The translations under genes were made by a program, and so were the position numbers. Positions 1 through 10,371 of a DNA stretch of 64,000 nt are shown in pieces. The DNA comes from an uncultured Pelagibacteraceae bacterium (GTDB lineage Bacteria > Pseudomonadota > Alphaproteobacteria > Pelagibacterales > Pelagibacteraceae): contig CACKBP010000001.1 in NCBI GenBank assembly GCA_902598315.1, positions 97,565-161,564 of the forward strand. The letters are read 5' to 3'. The number at the start of each line of letters is the position of its first letter. The stretch's first letter is position 1. The notes under the pieces are model-generated. The model did no database searches. It was given only the letters and a program-made list of their open reading frames with translations, and was not told the origin of the DNA.

Positions 1-668
1 AGAAACTGAAAGTAGTTTCCTTTGGATATAATAAAAAATCAGATATTTTTCCGCTAAAAGTAAGAAAAAATAATAAAAATACAAATGTATTAGTTAAAAT
101 TAGTAATAAAAAAATAAATTTGACAATTAAAAACCTAAATATTTACAATGTTCTTTCAACCTTAGCTTTATTAAAAGTTTTAAATGTTAATTTAATTCAT
201 GCCTCCAAATACTTCAAAAATATTGAGCCAACAGAAGGAAGAGGCAAAATTTATAAAATCAAAAGATATAATAAAAATTTTAAATTAATCGATGAAAGTT
301 ATAATGCTAATCCATTGTCAGTTAAAAATGCTATCGAAAACTTTAATTTAATAAAAAAAAATAATTTTAAAAAGTACCTGATTCTTGGCGATATGCTAGA
401 GTTAGGCAAAAAATCAGAAATATTACACAAAGATTTATCAAAAGTTATTAACAATTCTGATATAGACAAAGTCTTCGTTAAGGGCATTAAAACCCTAGTT
501 ACATATAAGAATATCAATAAAGGAAAAAGGGGAAATATTTTTCAGCAGGAAGAAGATATAGATTTTAATTTAAAAAATATTATATCTAATAATGACTATT
601 TAATGATCAAAGGATCAAATGCAACTGGATTAAATAATTTTAGCAAAAGGATTATAAAAGGTTATTAA
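1..668 (+). CDS. murF: UDP-N-acetylmuramoyl-tripeptide--D-alanyl-D-alanine ligase, C-terminal part (5' truncated by window edge)
   Basis: Frame open from position 3 to stop at 668; MurF-like DESYNANPxSVKNAIxNF and LGDMLELGxxSxxLH motifs; followed by mraY. Confidence 0.93.
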   Translation, partial: KLKVVSFGYNKKSDIFPLKVRKNNKNTNVLVKISNKKINLTIKNLNIYNVLSTLALLKVLNVNLIHASKYFKNIEPTEGRGKIYKIKRYNKNFKLIDESYNANPLSVKNAIENFNLIKKNNFKKYLILGDMLELGKKSEILHKDLSKVINNSDIDKVFVKGIKTLVTYKNINKGKRGNIFQQEEDIDFNLKNIISNNDYLMIKGSNATGLNNFSKRIIKGY

Positions 669-1753
669 TGCTATTTCACTTTTTCACTTCTTTAATTGAT
701 CAGTACTCTTTTTTTAACGTATTTAAGTATTTAACTTTTAGAACAGGCTTATCTGTAATGACCTCTTTAGTTGTAGTATTTTTAATTGGAGCACCGTTAA
801 TTAAAATTTTTTCTGAAAAAATGATAACTGGTCCAATAAGACAAGATGGTCCAATTGACCATATAGTTAAAAAATCTGGTACTCCTACTATGGGGGGAGT
901 AATAATTATTATCGGCATCATCTCCAGCACACTGTTTTGGGCAGATTTAACAAATATTTACGTCTGGACTTTGATATTTGTGTCTTTGAGTCTTGGTGGT
1001 CTCGGGCTTTTAGATGATATATTAAAAATTAAGCATAAAAATTCTAGTGGGTTAAAATCAAGTTATAAGTTTATAGGTCAATTAGCAGTAGGTTCGATAG
1101 CATTATTTATTTTGATTAACTATTCAAATCATGAATTTTTATTTGAACTATATTTTCCTTTTTTTAAAAATTTGATTCTAAACATGGGATTATTTTTTAT
1201 CCCATTTGGTCTTTTCGTAATTATTGGAGCATCAAATGCAGTGAATCTTACCGACGGCCTTGACGGTCTAGCTACTGTTCCAGTAATGCTTGTAGCTTTG
1301 TCATTCACAATAATTTCTTACGTGGTGGGGAACACCATTTTTTCTGAATATCTACAAATTCAATATATTCCAGATGTTGGAGAACTTTCAATTTTTTGCG
1401 GATCTATTGTTGGGTCCTGCTTAGGTTTTTTGTGGTACAACGCTCCGCCGGCAAAAATTTTTATGGGAGACACGGGGTCTCTATCTTTAGGTGGATCATT
1501 AGCTGCGATAGCAATTATAGTTAAACATGAAATTGTTTTAGCGATTATTGGTGGACTTTTTGTTTTAGAGACAGTCTCAGTAATAATTCAAGTAATATCT
1601 TTCAAATTAACTGGTAAAAGAATATTCAAAATGGCCCCTATACACCATCATTTTGAGCAAAAAGGTTGGGCAGAGTCTACAATCGTTATTCGTTTTTGGA
1701 TTATAGCTATAATTTTAGCTTTAATTGGGTTAGCTACATTAAAACTAAGGTAG
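668..1753 (+). CDS. mraY: phospho-N-acetylmuramoyl-pentapeptide transferase
   Basis: GPIRQDGPxxHxxKxGTPTMGG, NAVNLTDGLDGLA, FMGDTGSL and APIHHHFE motifs. Confidence 0.97.
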   Translation: MLFHFFTSLIDQYSFFNVFKYLTFRTGLSVMTSLVVVFLIGAPLIKIFSEKMITGPIRQDGPIDHIVKKSGTPTMGGVIIIIGIISSTLFWADLTNIYVWTLIFVSLSLGGLGLLDDILKIKHKNSSGLKSSYKFIGQLAVGSIALFILINYSNHEFLFELYFPFFKNLILNMGLFFIPFGLFVIIGASNAVNLTDGLDGLATVPVMLVALSFTIISYVVGNTIFSEYLQIQYIPDVGELSIFCGSIVGSCLGFLWYNAPPAKIFMGDTGSLSLGGSLAAIAIIVKHEIVLAIIGGLFVLETVSVIIQVISFKLTGKRIFKMAPIHHHFEQKGWAESTIVIRFWIIAIILALIGLATLKLR

Positions 1754-1756
1754 TAG

Positions 1757-3043
1757 ATGATCTCTGTTAATAACTTTAAAAAACTTTCTTTCCTAGTTTA
1801 CGGACTTGGAACAACAGGTAAATCAGTTGTAAATTTTTTCAAAAAAAATAAGATTAAAAATTTTCAAGTTTGGGATGATAAAAATAAGAAATTATTTATC
1901 AAAAAGAGACCTAAAAATTTATATAAAGCTTTAAGAGATGTAAATTACGTAATTTTAAGTCCAGGTGTTAGTTTAAAAAAATCAAAGAATAAGAAGATAT
2001 TGACTAAATACGAAAAAAAAATAATTACAGATATAGATTTAATTTTTATTCAAAAAAAATTCTTTAAAAGTATTGTTGTAACAGGTACGAACGGTAAATC
2101 TACAACTTGTAAAATAATCTCGCAGTTGTTGAAAAAAAATAATTACAAAACTTTAATAGGGGGAAATATTGGCACACCAGTTCTTGATCTTAATATCAAA
2201 AAAGATAATTTTTTAGTAATAGAAGCTTCATCTTTTCAGCTGTCACATTCTAAATTTATTAGTCCTGATTATGGAATTTTACTAAATATAACCAATGATC
2301 ATATTGATTGGCATGGGAATATGAAAAATTATATAAATGCAAAATTAAAGATTTTCAAAAATCAGAGACCAAATCAATTTGCATTTGTTGGTAATAATCA
2401 AAAATTTCACTTTAAAAAAAAAAATTTTTTAGGAAGTTTAATTATACCAAACATTCATAGATATCAAAAATTAAAAAGTAAATTAAAGAACCCCTACCTC
2501 AATTCTGAGGTAAATGATGAAAATATGTCTTATGTTTATGAATTATCAAAATTATTAAAATTAAGTAAAAAATCATTTTTAAATTCGTTAAATAATTTTG
2601 CAGGATTACCGCACAGATATGAAATTTTTCTTAAAAAGAAGAATTGTGTATTTATTAATGACTCGAAGGCTACCTCATTTCAAGCAACTCAGTATGCCCT
2701 CAAAAACACCAAAAATATTTATTGGATTGTTGGAGGATTACCGAAAAAAAACGACAAAATAATTCTTAAAAATTTAAAAAAAAACATTATCAAGTCTTAT
2801 ATAATTGGCAAGAATGTTAACTTTTTTAAAAAACAACTTGAAAATCAAGTTGATTACATAATTTCAAAAAATTTAGAGAGTTCTATCGTTCAGATTTTCA
2901 AAGACCTTAAATTTTATAAAAAAAAAAATAATACAATTTTATTAAGCCCAGCATCAGCGTCTTTTGATCAATATTCAAACTTTGAAAAACGAGGGGATGA
3001 ATTTAAAAAATTATGTAATTATTATGCAAGAAAAAATTTTTAA
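1757..3043 (+). CDS. murD: UDP-N-acetylmuramoylalanine--D-glutamate ligase
   Basis: VTGTNGKSTT P-loop, ASSFQLSHSKF, NITNDHIDWHGNMKNY; dcw order. Confidence 0.95.
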   Translation: MISVNNFKKLSFLVYGLGTTGKSVVNFFKKNKIKNFQVWDDKNKKLFIKKRPKNLYKALRDVNYVILSPGVSLKKSKNKKILTKYEKKIITDIDLIFIQKKFFKSIVVTGTNGKSTTCKIISQLLKKNNYKTLIGGNIGTPVLDLNIKKDNFLVIEASSFQLSHSKFISPDYGILLNITNDHIDWHGNMKNYINAKLKIFKNQRPNQFAFVGNNQKFHFKKKNFLGSLIIPNIHRYQKLKSKLKNPYLNSEVNDENMSYVYELSKLLKLSKKSFLNSLNNFAGLPHRYEIFLKKKNCVFINDSKATSFQATQYALKNTKNIYWIVGGLPKKNDKIILKNLKKNIIKSYIIGKNVNFFKKQLENQVDYIISKNLESSIVQIFKDLKFYKKKNNTILLSPASASFDQYSNFEKRGDEFKKLCNYYARKNF

Positions 3044-4151
3044 ACAAAAATTTATTAATTATTGGGATAATATTGATAAAAAAATATTTTCTTGTTTTAT
3101 AATTTTATTTCTTCTAGGATTATTCTTTTCATTTTCATCAACTTCCTCTCTTGCTGGAGAACGTTTGAATAAAGATTATTATTTTTTTTTCTCAAAGCAT
3201 TTGTTTTTTACTTTTATTGCTTTAATAATAATGATTTTAATATCAATTATTGAGACCTCTCTTTTAAAAAAAGCCATTATGCCATTATTTACAATTTCTT
3301 TTATTTTCTTGGCTTTAGTGCCTTTTTTTGGAATTGAAGTAAAAGGCGCGAAAAGATGGTTAGATCTTTATTTTTTTAGATTACAACCAATAGAAATATT
3401 AAAACCTTTTTTTATACTAGTAACCGTCAAAATTTTAACTTTAAAAAATATACAAAATTCACAGATAAAATATTTTTTAAGTTTTTTGTTATTATCGCTT
3501 GTTATAATTCTATTAATTGATCAACCAGATCTTGGTCAGTCTATTTTATTAATAGGTTGTTGGATTGCCACAGTCTTTATTTCAGGAGTGAGCATGATTT
3601 ATTTATTTACCTTCTTCTCAATATTTTTGATCTTTTTAAGTTCTTTGCTTTATCTAATGCCTGAAAAATTTGGTTATATCATTAATCGCTTAATTTCATT
3701 TGTAGATCCAAGTAAAGGAGATAAATTTCAATCTTCCTCAGCCTTGGATGCAATAAAGCTAGGGGGTCTCAAAGGTCAAGGGATGGGAGAGGGAATTTTA
3801 AAGGATAATGTTCCAGAAGCTCATACAGATTATATCATTGCGATAATTTCTGAAGAGTATGGATCAATTATATCTACAATTATTGTATTTATATTTTTAT
3901 ATATTTCATTCAGAATAATAAAGAATTGTTTAAAACTAGATGATCAATTAATAAAAATTTCATTATGTGGCCTTTCTGCATTATTAATTTTTCAAACATT
4001 CATTCACGTTAGTGTTAATACAAATTTGATACCTACCACTGGCATGACGTTGCCTTTTCTTAGTTATGGCGGTTCATCATTAATTGGTAGCGCAATACTT
4101 GCAGGAGTAATTTTGAATTATACAAAAAATAGAAGTTATCTTTATGACTAA
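3024..4151 (+). CDS. ftsW: SEDS-family lipid II polymerase/division protein FtsW (ORF opens at 2964; ATG at 3024 more likely)
   Basis: SEDS motifs KGAKRWLDL, QPDLGQS, EAHTDYIIAIISEEYG, LPFLSYGGSSL; located murD-ftsW-murG. Confidence 0.93.
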   Translation: MQEKIFKQKFINYWDNIDKKIFSCFIILFLLGLFFSFSSTSSLAGERLNKDYYFFFSKHLFFTFIALIIMILISIIETSLLKKAIMPLFTISFIFLALVPFFGIEVKGAKRWLDLYFFRLQPIEILKPFFILVTVKILTLKNIQNSQIKYFLSFLLLSLVIILLIDQPDLGQSILLIGCWIATVFISGVSMIYLFTFFSIFLIFLSSLLYLMPEKFGYIINRLISFVDPSKGDKFQSSSALDAIKLGGLKGQGMGEGILKDNVPEAHTDYIIAIISEEYGSIISTIIVFIFLYISFRIIKNCLKLDDQLIKISLCGLSALLIFQTFIHVSVNTNLIPTTGMTLPFLSYGGSSLIGSAILAGVILNYTKNRSYLYD

Positions 4152-5238
4152 AACAATTAAAGCATTAATTGCTGTTGGCGGAACGGGCGGGCATGTTTTC
4201 CCCGGTTGTAATTTAGCAGACCATTTATCGAAAAATAATTATGATGTCGTAATAACAACAGATAACAGAGGATTTAGATATCTAGAAAAGTTCAAACATT
4301 TAAAAATCTTTAAATTGCCGTCGGCGCCTATAAATACTAAAAACATTCTCACTTTATTTTTTTCATTTTTTTTTATTTTATACTCGATTTTAAGATCATT
4401 ATTATTTTTGTTATTTAATAAACCTTCAATTATCTTTGGGATGGGTGGTTATGCTTCTTTTCCAATTTGTGTAGCTGCTACGATTTTGAGAATTAAATTT
4501 ATAATTTACGAAAACAATCTAATTGTAGGTAAAGCAAATAAGTATTTAATTCCTTTCACAGAAAAGATATTTGTTTCTTTCAAAGAATTAGAAGGTATAC
4601 CCCAAAAATATACTAAAAAAATAATTGAAATAGGAAACATTATAAACAAAGAAATTATATTTCATCAAAAAGAAAAATTTCAGAACGATGACAAAAAACT
4701 AAAGATTCTCATTCTTGGAGGTAGCCAAGCAGCAAAAATATTTGCCGAAACACTTCCCAAAATATTTAGAGACTGCGTAAATCAGGGAGTGTTATTGAAA
4801 GTCTACCAACACTGCTTACCAAGTCAAAATAATAAATTGATGATGTTTTATAAGGAAACGCAAATAGATTTTGAGATATTTAATTTTAGTTACAAACTAG
4901 TTGATTATTTTTCAAAGGTAGATTTAGCAATTACTAGATCTGGCTCATCAATGTTAGCAGAGCTTACTAATGCAAAAGTACCTTTTATATCTGTTCCTTT
5001 ACCGACATCAGCTGATAATCACCAATATAAAAATGCAATTTATTCTCATAAAAAAAATTTGTCATTGATTATCGAGGAAAAAGATTTAAATGATAAATTA
5101 CCTAAGATTATTGGAGAAATTAGTGATGATTCTAACATACTAAAAGATATTAAAAGAAATCAAAGCCAATATTCTGACAAAAATGTCTATGAAAATATAG
5201 ATCAAGAATTAATAAAAATAATCAATGAAAAAAATTAA
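4144..5238 (+). CDS. murG: undecaprenyldiphospho-muramoylpentapeptide beta-N-acetylglucosaminyltransferase
   Basis: AVGGTGGHVFPG N-terminus, GMGGYASFP, ILGGSQAA, SRSGSSMLAEL. Confidence 0.96.
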   Translation: MTKTIKALIAVGGTGGHVFPGCNLADHLSKNNYDVVITTDNRGFRYLEKFKHLKIFKLPSAPINTKNILTLFFSFFFILYSILRSLLFLLFNKPSIIFGMGGYASFPICVAATILRIKFIIYENNLIVGKANKYLIPFTEKIFVSFKELEGIPQKYTKKIIEIGNIINKEIIFHQKEKFQNDDKKLKILILGGSQAAKIFAETLPKIFRDCVNQGVLLKVYQHCLPSQNNKLMMFYKETQIDFEIFNFSYKLVDYFSKVDLAITRSGSSMLAELTNAKVPFISVPLPTSADNHQYKNAIYSHKKNLSLIIEEKDLNDKLPKIIGEISDDSNILKDIKRNQSQYSDKNVYENIDQELIKIINEKN

Positions 5239-6622
5239 TTTAGGTCAAAAAGATGTAATACATTTTGTTGGTATTGGCGGGATTGGTATGAGTGGTTTAG
5301 CTCAAATAATGAAAAATATGGGTTTTAAGATTCAAGGAAGTGATCAAACAAAAAATAAAAACACCATAAGTTGCTCCAAAGCAGGTATTAAGGTTTCTAT
5401 TGGACACTCTAAGAACAACATAAAGAGCTCCACAATATTAGTTCGTTCATCTGCTATTAAAAATAATAATAGTGAAATTAAATATGCGCGAAAGAAAAAA
5501 ATACCAATTTACTCCAGAGCCGATGTATTAGCAGATGTAGTATCACTTAAAAAAAATATAATAATTTCGGGATCTCATGGAAAAACAACTACTACATCAC
5601 TAGTATCTAAAATATTATCAGATCAAAAACTTGATCCAACAATTATTAATGGAGGTGTTATCAATTCTTTTAATAGTAACGCTAAGTTAGGTAAAGGAGA
5701 GTGGGCCATTTTGGAGGCAGACGAGTCAGATGGTAGTTTTCTAAAATTACCAATTAATTATTCTGTCGTGACAAATATAGATTATGAACATTTAGATTTT
5801 TATAAAAATTTTAAAAATCTTGAAAATTCATTTATCAGATTTATAGAGAAAACCCCACTTACTGGTAAATCAATCATATGTATAGATGATAAAAATATAA
5901 AAAAAATATTTAGTAAATTGAAAAACAGGAATATACTTACCTATGGCGAGAGTAGTAAGGCTGATTACAAAGTTTTTAATGTCCGTTTTAAAACTGATTA
6001 TTCAATATTTGATTTAATCTTCAAGGATTTAAAGAAAAAAAATAGAACAATTAAAAATATTCATTTGAAACTTCTTGGCAAACATAATGTTCTAAATGCT
6101 GCAGCGGCTGTGACAGTTTGTTTAAATCTTGGAGTAAATCAAAATATAATAAAAAAATCATTGAAGAAATTTACAGGAGTGCAAAGAAGAATGACAAAGG
6201 TATTTACAAAAAATCAAAACGATTTTTACGACGATTATGCGCATCATCCAACTGAAATTAAATCGATTTTAGAGAGTGTAAAAAATGCTCATAAAGAAAG
6301 AAAAATAATCTCTATTTTTGAGCCACATAGGTATTCTAGGGTCTTATCTCTTAAAGACAAATTTTCGAAATCTTTTTTGAACAGTGATCTTGTTCTACTT
6401 TGTCCATTATATGCAGCCGGTGAAAAAAAAAGCCACAAATTTGATAAAATAAATTTCGCAAAACACATATCTAAATATTCTAAAACTCAAGTAATTATTA
6501 TAAATAATTTCGATGAACTTGGAAATTTTTTAAAGAGCTTTTTAAATAGTAACGAAATAATTATAGGCATGGGAGCCGGATCAATATCAAAATGGATGTC
6601 AGAACTTAAATTGGTAGTATGA
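5225..6622 (+). CDS. murC: UDP-N-acetylmuramate--L-alanine ligase
   Basis: HFVGIGGIGMSGLA, SGSHGKTTTTSL, DDYAHHPTEI. Confidence 0.97.
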   Translation: MKKINLGQKDVIHFVGIGGIGMSGLAQIMKNMGFKIQGSDQTKNKNTISCSKAGIKVSIGHSKNNIKSSTILVRSSAIKNNNSEIKYARKKKIPIYSRADVLADVVSLKKNIIISGSHGKTTTTSLVSKILSDQKLDPTIINGGVINSFNSNAKLGKGEWAILEADESDGSFLKLPINYSVVTNIDYEHLDFYKNFKNLENSFIRFIEKTPLTGKSIICIDDKNIKKIFSKLKNRNILTYGESSKADYKVFNVRFKTDYSIFDLIFKDLKKKNRTIKNIHLKLLGKHNVLNAAAAVTVCLNLGVNQNIIKKSLKKFTGVQRRMTKVFTKNQNDFYDDYAHHPTEIKSILESVKNAHKERKIISIFEPHRYSRVLSLKDKFSKSFLNSDLVLLCPLYAAGEKKSHKFDKINFAKHISKYSKTQVIIINNFDELGNFLKSFLNSNEIIIGMGAGSISKWMSELKLVV

Positions 6623-7527
6623 GTTTAAAAAAAAAAATTGTTAATAATTTTAATAAAAATATTTCTTTAAATACTAAATTATCTAATTACAGTTGGTTTA
6701 ACCTTGGAGGACCAGCTGAGTATTTTTTTAAACCACAAAACAAATCTGAATTATTAGATTTCTTAAAAGAAAATAAAAAAGATAACTTTAAAATTACTGT
6801 CTTAGGAGCAGGGTCAAATACGTTAATTAGAGATAAAGGTATAAAGGGAGTTGTGATTAAGCTTGGTCAAGGTTTTTCCGATGTAAATTTGATTGATAAA
6901 ACTACAATTAATGCAGGCGCAGCTTGCTTAGATAAAAGAGTTTCTAATTTCGCGAAAGACAATGGAATAGGAAATTTTGAATTTCTTTCTTGCATTCCAG
7001 GATCTATTGGTGGAGCTGTGATTATGAATACTGGATGCTATAGTTACGATATTTCAAAAATCTTTGTTTCACTTACAGCTATAGACATTAATAAGTGTGA
7101 AGAGCGGGAAATTAAAAGAGAAAATATACAATTTCACTATAGAGGCACGGACTTACCAGATAACTTAATTGTAACTTCAGTTAAATTAAAAGGTAAACAA
7201 GAACTAAAAGAAATTATTGAAAACAAGCAAAATAGTTTTATAGAGAAAAAAAAATTATCTCAACCAAGTCAAGTTAAAACATGTGGAAGTACTTTTAAAA
7301 ATTTAAACGAAAATCAAAAAGCATGGAAAATAATAAAAGAAAGTGGATGTGACAACTTTGAAGTGGGTGATGCAAATATTTCAAAAAAACATTGTAATTT
7401 TTTTGTTAATAATGGAAATGCAAAATCCTCTGATATAGAGAAACTTATAAATAAAGTTAGAGAAAAAGTGTTTGAAAAAAAAGGGATTAATCTAGAACTA
7501 GAGATTAAAATTATTGGTGAAAAATAA
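6619..7527 (+). CDS. murB: UDP-N-acetylmuramate dehydrogenase
   Basis: YSWFNLGGPAEYF, LGAGSNTLIRD, GIPGSIGGAxxMN-type FAD motifs. Confidence 0.95.
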   Translation: MSLKKKIVNNFNKNISLNTKLSNYSWFNLGGPAEYFFKPQNKSELLDFLKENKKDNFKITVLGAGSNTLIRDKGIKGVVIKLGQGFSDVNLIDKTTINAGAACLDKRVSNFAKDNGIGNFEFLSCIPGSIGGAVIMNTGCYSYDISKIFVSLTAIDINKCEEREIKRENIQFHYRGTDLPDNLIVTSVKLKGKQELKEIIENKQNSFIEKKKLSQPSQVKTCGSTFKNLNENQKAWKIIKESGCDNFEVGDANISKKHCNFFVNNGNAKSSDIEKLINKVREKVFEKKGINLELEIKIIGEK

Positions 7528-8455
7528 AAAATTTAAACATGTTTTAGTTGTACTAGGCGGAACGTCGAACGAGAGATCTGTAAGTCTCGAAAGTGGAAAA
7601 GCGTGTATAAAAGCTCTTAAAAGTTTAAACTATAAAATCTCAACAATTGATCCAAAAAAAAAAAATTTTAATTTAATTGATAAGTCTAAGACTGAAGTAA
7701 TTTTCAACGCTTTGCATGGTAAAAATGGAGAAGATGGATTAGCTCAAAGTTATTTTGAATATTTAAGAATACCGTATACTCATTCTGGTATAATAAGCTC
7801 TTTCAATGCAATGAATAAAGAAATTTCAAAAGAAATTTTTAAAAAAAATAAATTATTAACCCCTAATTATTTTATCATTAATAAAAGAGAATACAATTTT
7901 TCAAAGCTTAATTTATTAATTAGAAAAAAAAATCTTTTATTTCCTATTGTAGTCAAACCAGTAAATGAGGGATCTAGCATAGGAGTAAAAATTGCTAGAA
8001 CTTTAAAAATTTTTAAAAAATCAGTTGAGTCACTTTTAAAAAAATATGATAAATTAATGATTGAAAAGTATATACCGGGTCAGGAAATTCAAGTTGCGGT
8101 TCTTAATGGAAAATCTTTAGGTGCAATTGAACTGGTGCCAAAAAGATTATTCTACGATTACAAAGCAAAGTATACAAAAAAAGCTAAAACAAAACATATA
8201 ATGCCAGCTAGACTAAATAAAAAAAATTATAAAAAAATTTTAAAAATTGCAGAAGACGCTCATTCATCATTAAAATGCAGAGGTGTAAGCAGGTCGGATT
8301 TTAAGTTTTATAAAGGTAAATTTTACCTTCTAGAAATTAACACACAACCGGGTATGACAAGTCTTTCATTAGTACCAGAAATAGCAGCATATAGAGGAAT
8401 AACTTTTCCAAAATTAGTTGAGAAAATCTTATTTGACGCTAGCATTAATAAATGA
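7514..8455 (+). CDS. ddl: D-alanine--D-alanine ligase
   Basis: LGGTSNERSVSLESG, ALHGKNGEDG, VKPVNEGSSIGV, EINTQPGMT. Confidence 0.95.
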   Translation: MVKNKKFKHVLVVLGGTSNERSVSLESGKACIKALKSLNYKISTIDPKKKNFNLIDKSKTEVIFNALHGKNGEDGLAQSYFEYLRIPYTHSGIISSFNAMNKEISKEIFKKNKLLTPNYFIINKREYNFSKLNLLIRKKNLLFPIVVKPVNEGSSIGVKIARTLKIFKKSVESLLKKYDKLMIEKYIPGQEIQVAVLNGKSLGAIELVPKRLFYDYKAKYTKKAKTKHIMPARLNKKNYKKILKIAEDAHSSLKCRGVSRSDFKFYKGKFYLLEINTQPGMTSLSLVPEIAAYRGITFPKLVEKILFDASINK

Positions 8456-9111
8456 AAAAAAGATTCTTAATTGCATTAGCTTTGCTATTGTTTTTAAGCA
8501 CTTATAACATTAATAGTAATTTAAAATTTTTTTTTAAACTAAACATTGAACAAGTAGATATTGAAAACATTTCTCTTTTTGCTGAAAATCAAATAACCCA
8601 GAATCTGAATTTTCTTTATCAAAAAAATCTTATTTTCTTGAATAAAAAAGAAATTGAAGATGTTTTAAAAAAGATAGACTATATAGATAGTTTCGAAATA
8701 AAAAAAATTTATCCTAGAAAAATAATAATAAGAATTTATGAAAAAACTCCCATTGCTATTTTGCATAATAGGAGAGAAAAGTTTTATTATACTGATAAAA
8801 GTGATCTCATAAGTTTTTCAAATATTGAAAAATTTAAAAATTTACCTGTTGTAATAGGAGATAGAGATAATTTCACTTTATTTTATAATTTATTAAAAGA
8901 AATTAATTTTCCTATCTCTGATATTAAAACACTTCGTTACTATAAATCTAAGAGATGGGACCTTGTTACAAAAAAAAATAAAGTGGTAAAATTACCTGTG
9001 GAAAATTATGATAAGAGCTTAAAAAATTTTTTAAGTATTAATCATCAGGATAATTTTGAAATGTATAACACTTTTGATTATCGAATAAATAATCAATTAA
9101 TTTTAAAATAA
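8452..9111 (+). CDS. ftsQ: cell division protein FtsQ (divergent)
   Basis: Position between ddl and ftsA, N-terminal TM segment, POTRA-like KIYPRKIIIRIYEKTPIA. Confidence 0.75.
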   Translation: MKKRFLIALALLLFLSTYNINSNLKFFFKLNIEQVDIENISLFAENQITQNLNFLYQKNLIFLNKKEIEDVLKKIDYIDSFEIKKIYPRKIIIRIYEKTPIAILHNRREKFYYTDKSDLISFSNIEKFKNLPVVIGDRDNFTLFYNLLKEINFPISDIKTLRYYKSKRWDLVTKKNKVVKLPVENYDKSLKNFLSINHQDNFEMYNTFDYRINNQLILK

Positions 9112-9114
9112 TAA

Positions 9115-10308
9115 ATGGAAAATTTTAACTCAACTTTATTCTTAATAATAAATAATAATGATTTTTCCTTCATAGTTGGCAATAAAGATAGCAGAGACAA
9201 GATAATATTACTTTATAATAATACTTCAAAAATAAAGGGATATGTGGATCAAGAATTAATTAATATAGATGAAGCTAGTGCAGATTTAAAAAAAAATATT
9301 TATTTGATTGAACAAAAATTGAAATTAAACTTTAATAATGTAGTGTTAATTTTAAATAACGATAAGTTTACGCAATTAAATCTTTCGGGTTTTAAAAAAT
9401 TAAACGGTTCTCAATTATCTAAAGAAAATATTTCTTATATTTTGAGCTCTTTGAAATCATCAATAAATGAATGCGAAAAAGATAAAACAATACTTCATAT
9501 TTTTAATCCAAACTATCTCTTAGATAAAAAAAAAATGAGTAATTTACCTATTGGTTTATTTGGAGACTTATATGCACAAGAGATATCTTGTTTTTTAATT
9601 AACACAAACTATTTTAAAAATTTAAATAATCTTTTTTTTAGATGTAATTTAAAAATAAAAAAGATTTTTTTAAAGAGCTTTATAGATGGGGTTAATATTA
9701 TTAAAAACAGCAAGATTGAAACTTTTGTTAAATTAATTATAGGATATGAGTCATCAAATTTAATTTACTTTGAAAACTCCGCTCTTAAATATTGCCAAAA
9801 ATTTAAATTTGGATCTAATATAATAATAAAAGATATTGCAAAGGTTACGTCACTTAGTGAAGAGGAGATCAAAAAGATTATCTCTATTTCTGAAATAAAT
9901 AATAAATCTTCAGATCAAGAATTGATTGAGAAAGATCACTTTAAAAATTTAAATTACAGAAAAATAAAAAAAAAATTTCTTTTAGAGATAGCTAATGCGA
10001 GAATAAAAGAATGTTCTGATATAATAATGACTAATAATTTAAGTATAAAAAATTTTATACAGCCTGGTATTCCTATTTTGTTAAAAGTTAAAGATAAAGT
10101 TAGTTACACTTGTTTTAAAGAAAGCTTTGACCTCTATTATTTTGCAAATAAATCGCAAATTGTGATGAATTACGGAGAAAAATCTGATGAAAATACAATT
10201 AATGATGCGTATCAAATTGTCCATTATGGTTGGAAAAAAGAGGCAGTTCCATTCATTCATACCAAAAAGTCTTTATTAGCAAGATTTTTTGATCTTTTGT
10301 TTACGTAA
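9115..10308 (+). CDS. ftsA: FtsA-like cell division protein, highly divergent
   Basis: Position ftsQ-[this]-lpxC; length about 400 aa; C-terminal KKSLLARFFDLLF resembles the FtsA membrane helix; actin-fold nucleotide motifs not recognisable. Confidence 0.65.
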   Translation: MENFNSTLFLIINNNDFSFIVGNKDSRDKIILLYNNTSKIKGYVDQELINIDEASADLKKNIYLIEQKLKLNFNNVVLILNNDKFTQLNLSGFKKLNGSQLSKENISYILSSLKSSINECEKDKTILHIFNPNYLLDKKKMSNLPIGLFGDLYAQEISCFLINTNYFKNLNNLFFRCNLKIKKIFLKSFIDGVNIIKNSKIETFVKLIIGYESSNLIYFENSALKYCQKFKFGSNIIIKDIAKVTSLSEEEIKKIISISEINNKSSDQELIEKDHFKNLNYRKIKKKFLLEIANARIKECSDIIMTNNLSIKNFIQPGIPILLKVKDKVSYTCFKESFDLYYFANKSQIVMNYGEKSDENTINDAYQIVHYGWKKEAVPFIHTKKSLLARFFDLLFT

Positions 10309-10371
10309 GTTGTTATTTTTAGAAACATTAGTTGTTTTAATGACTGTCAAAAATTTAAGTATAAATACCCG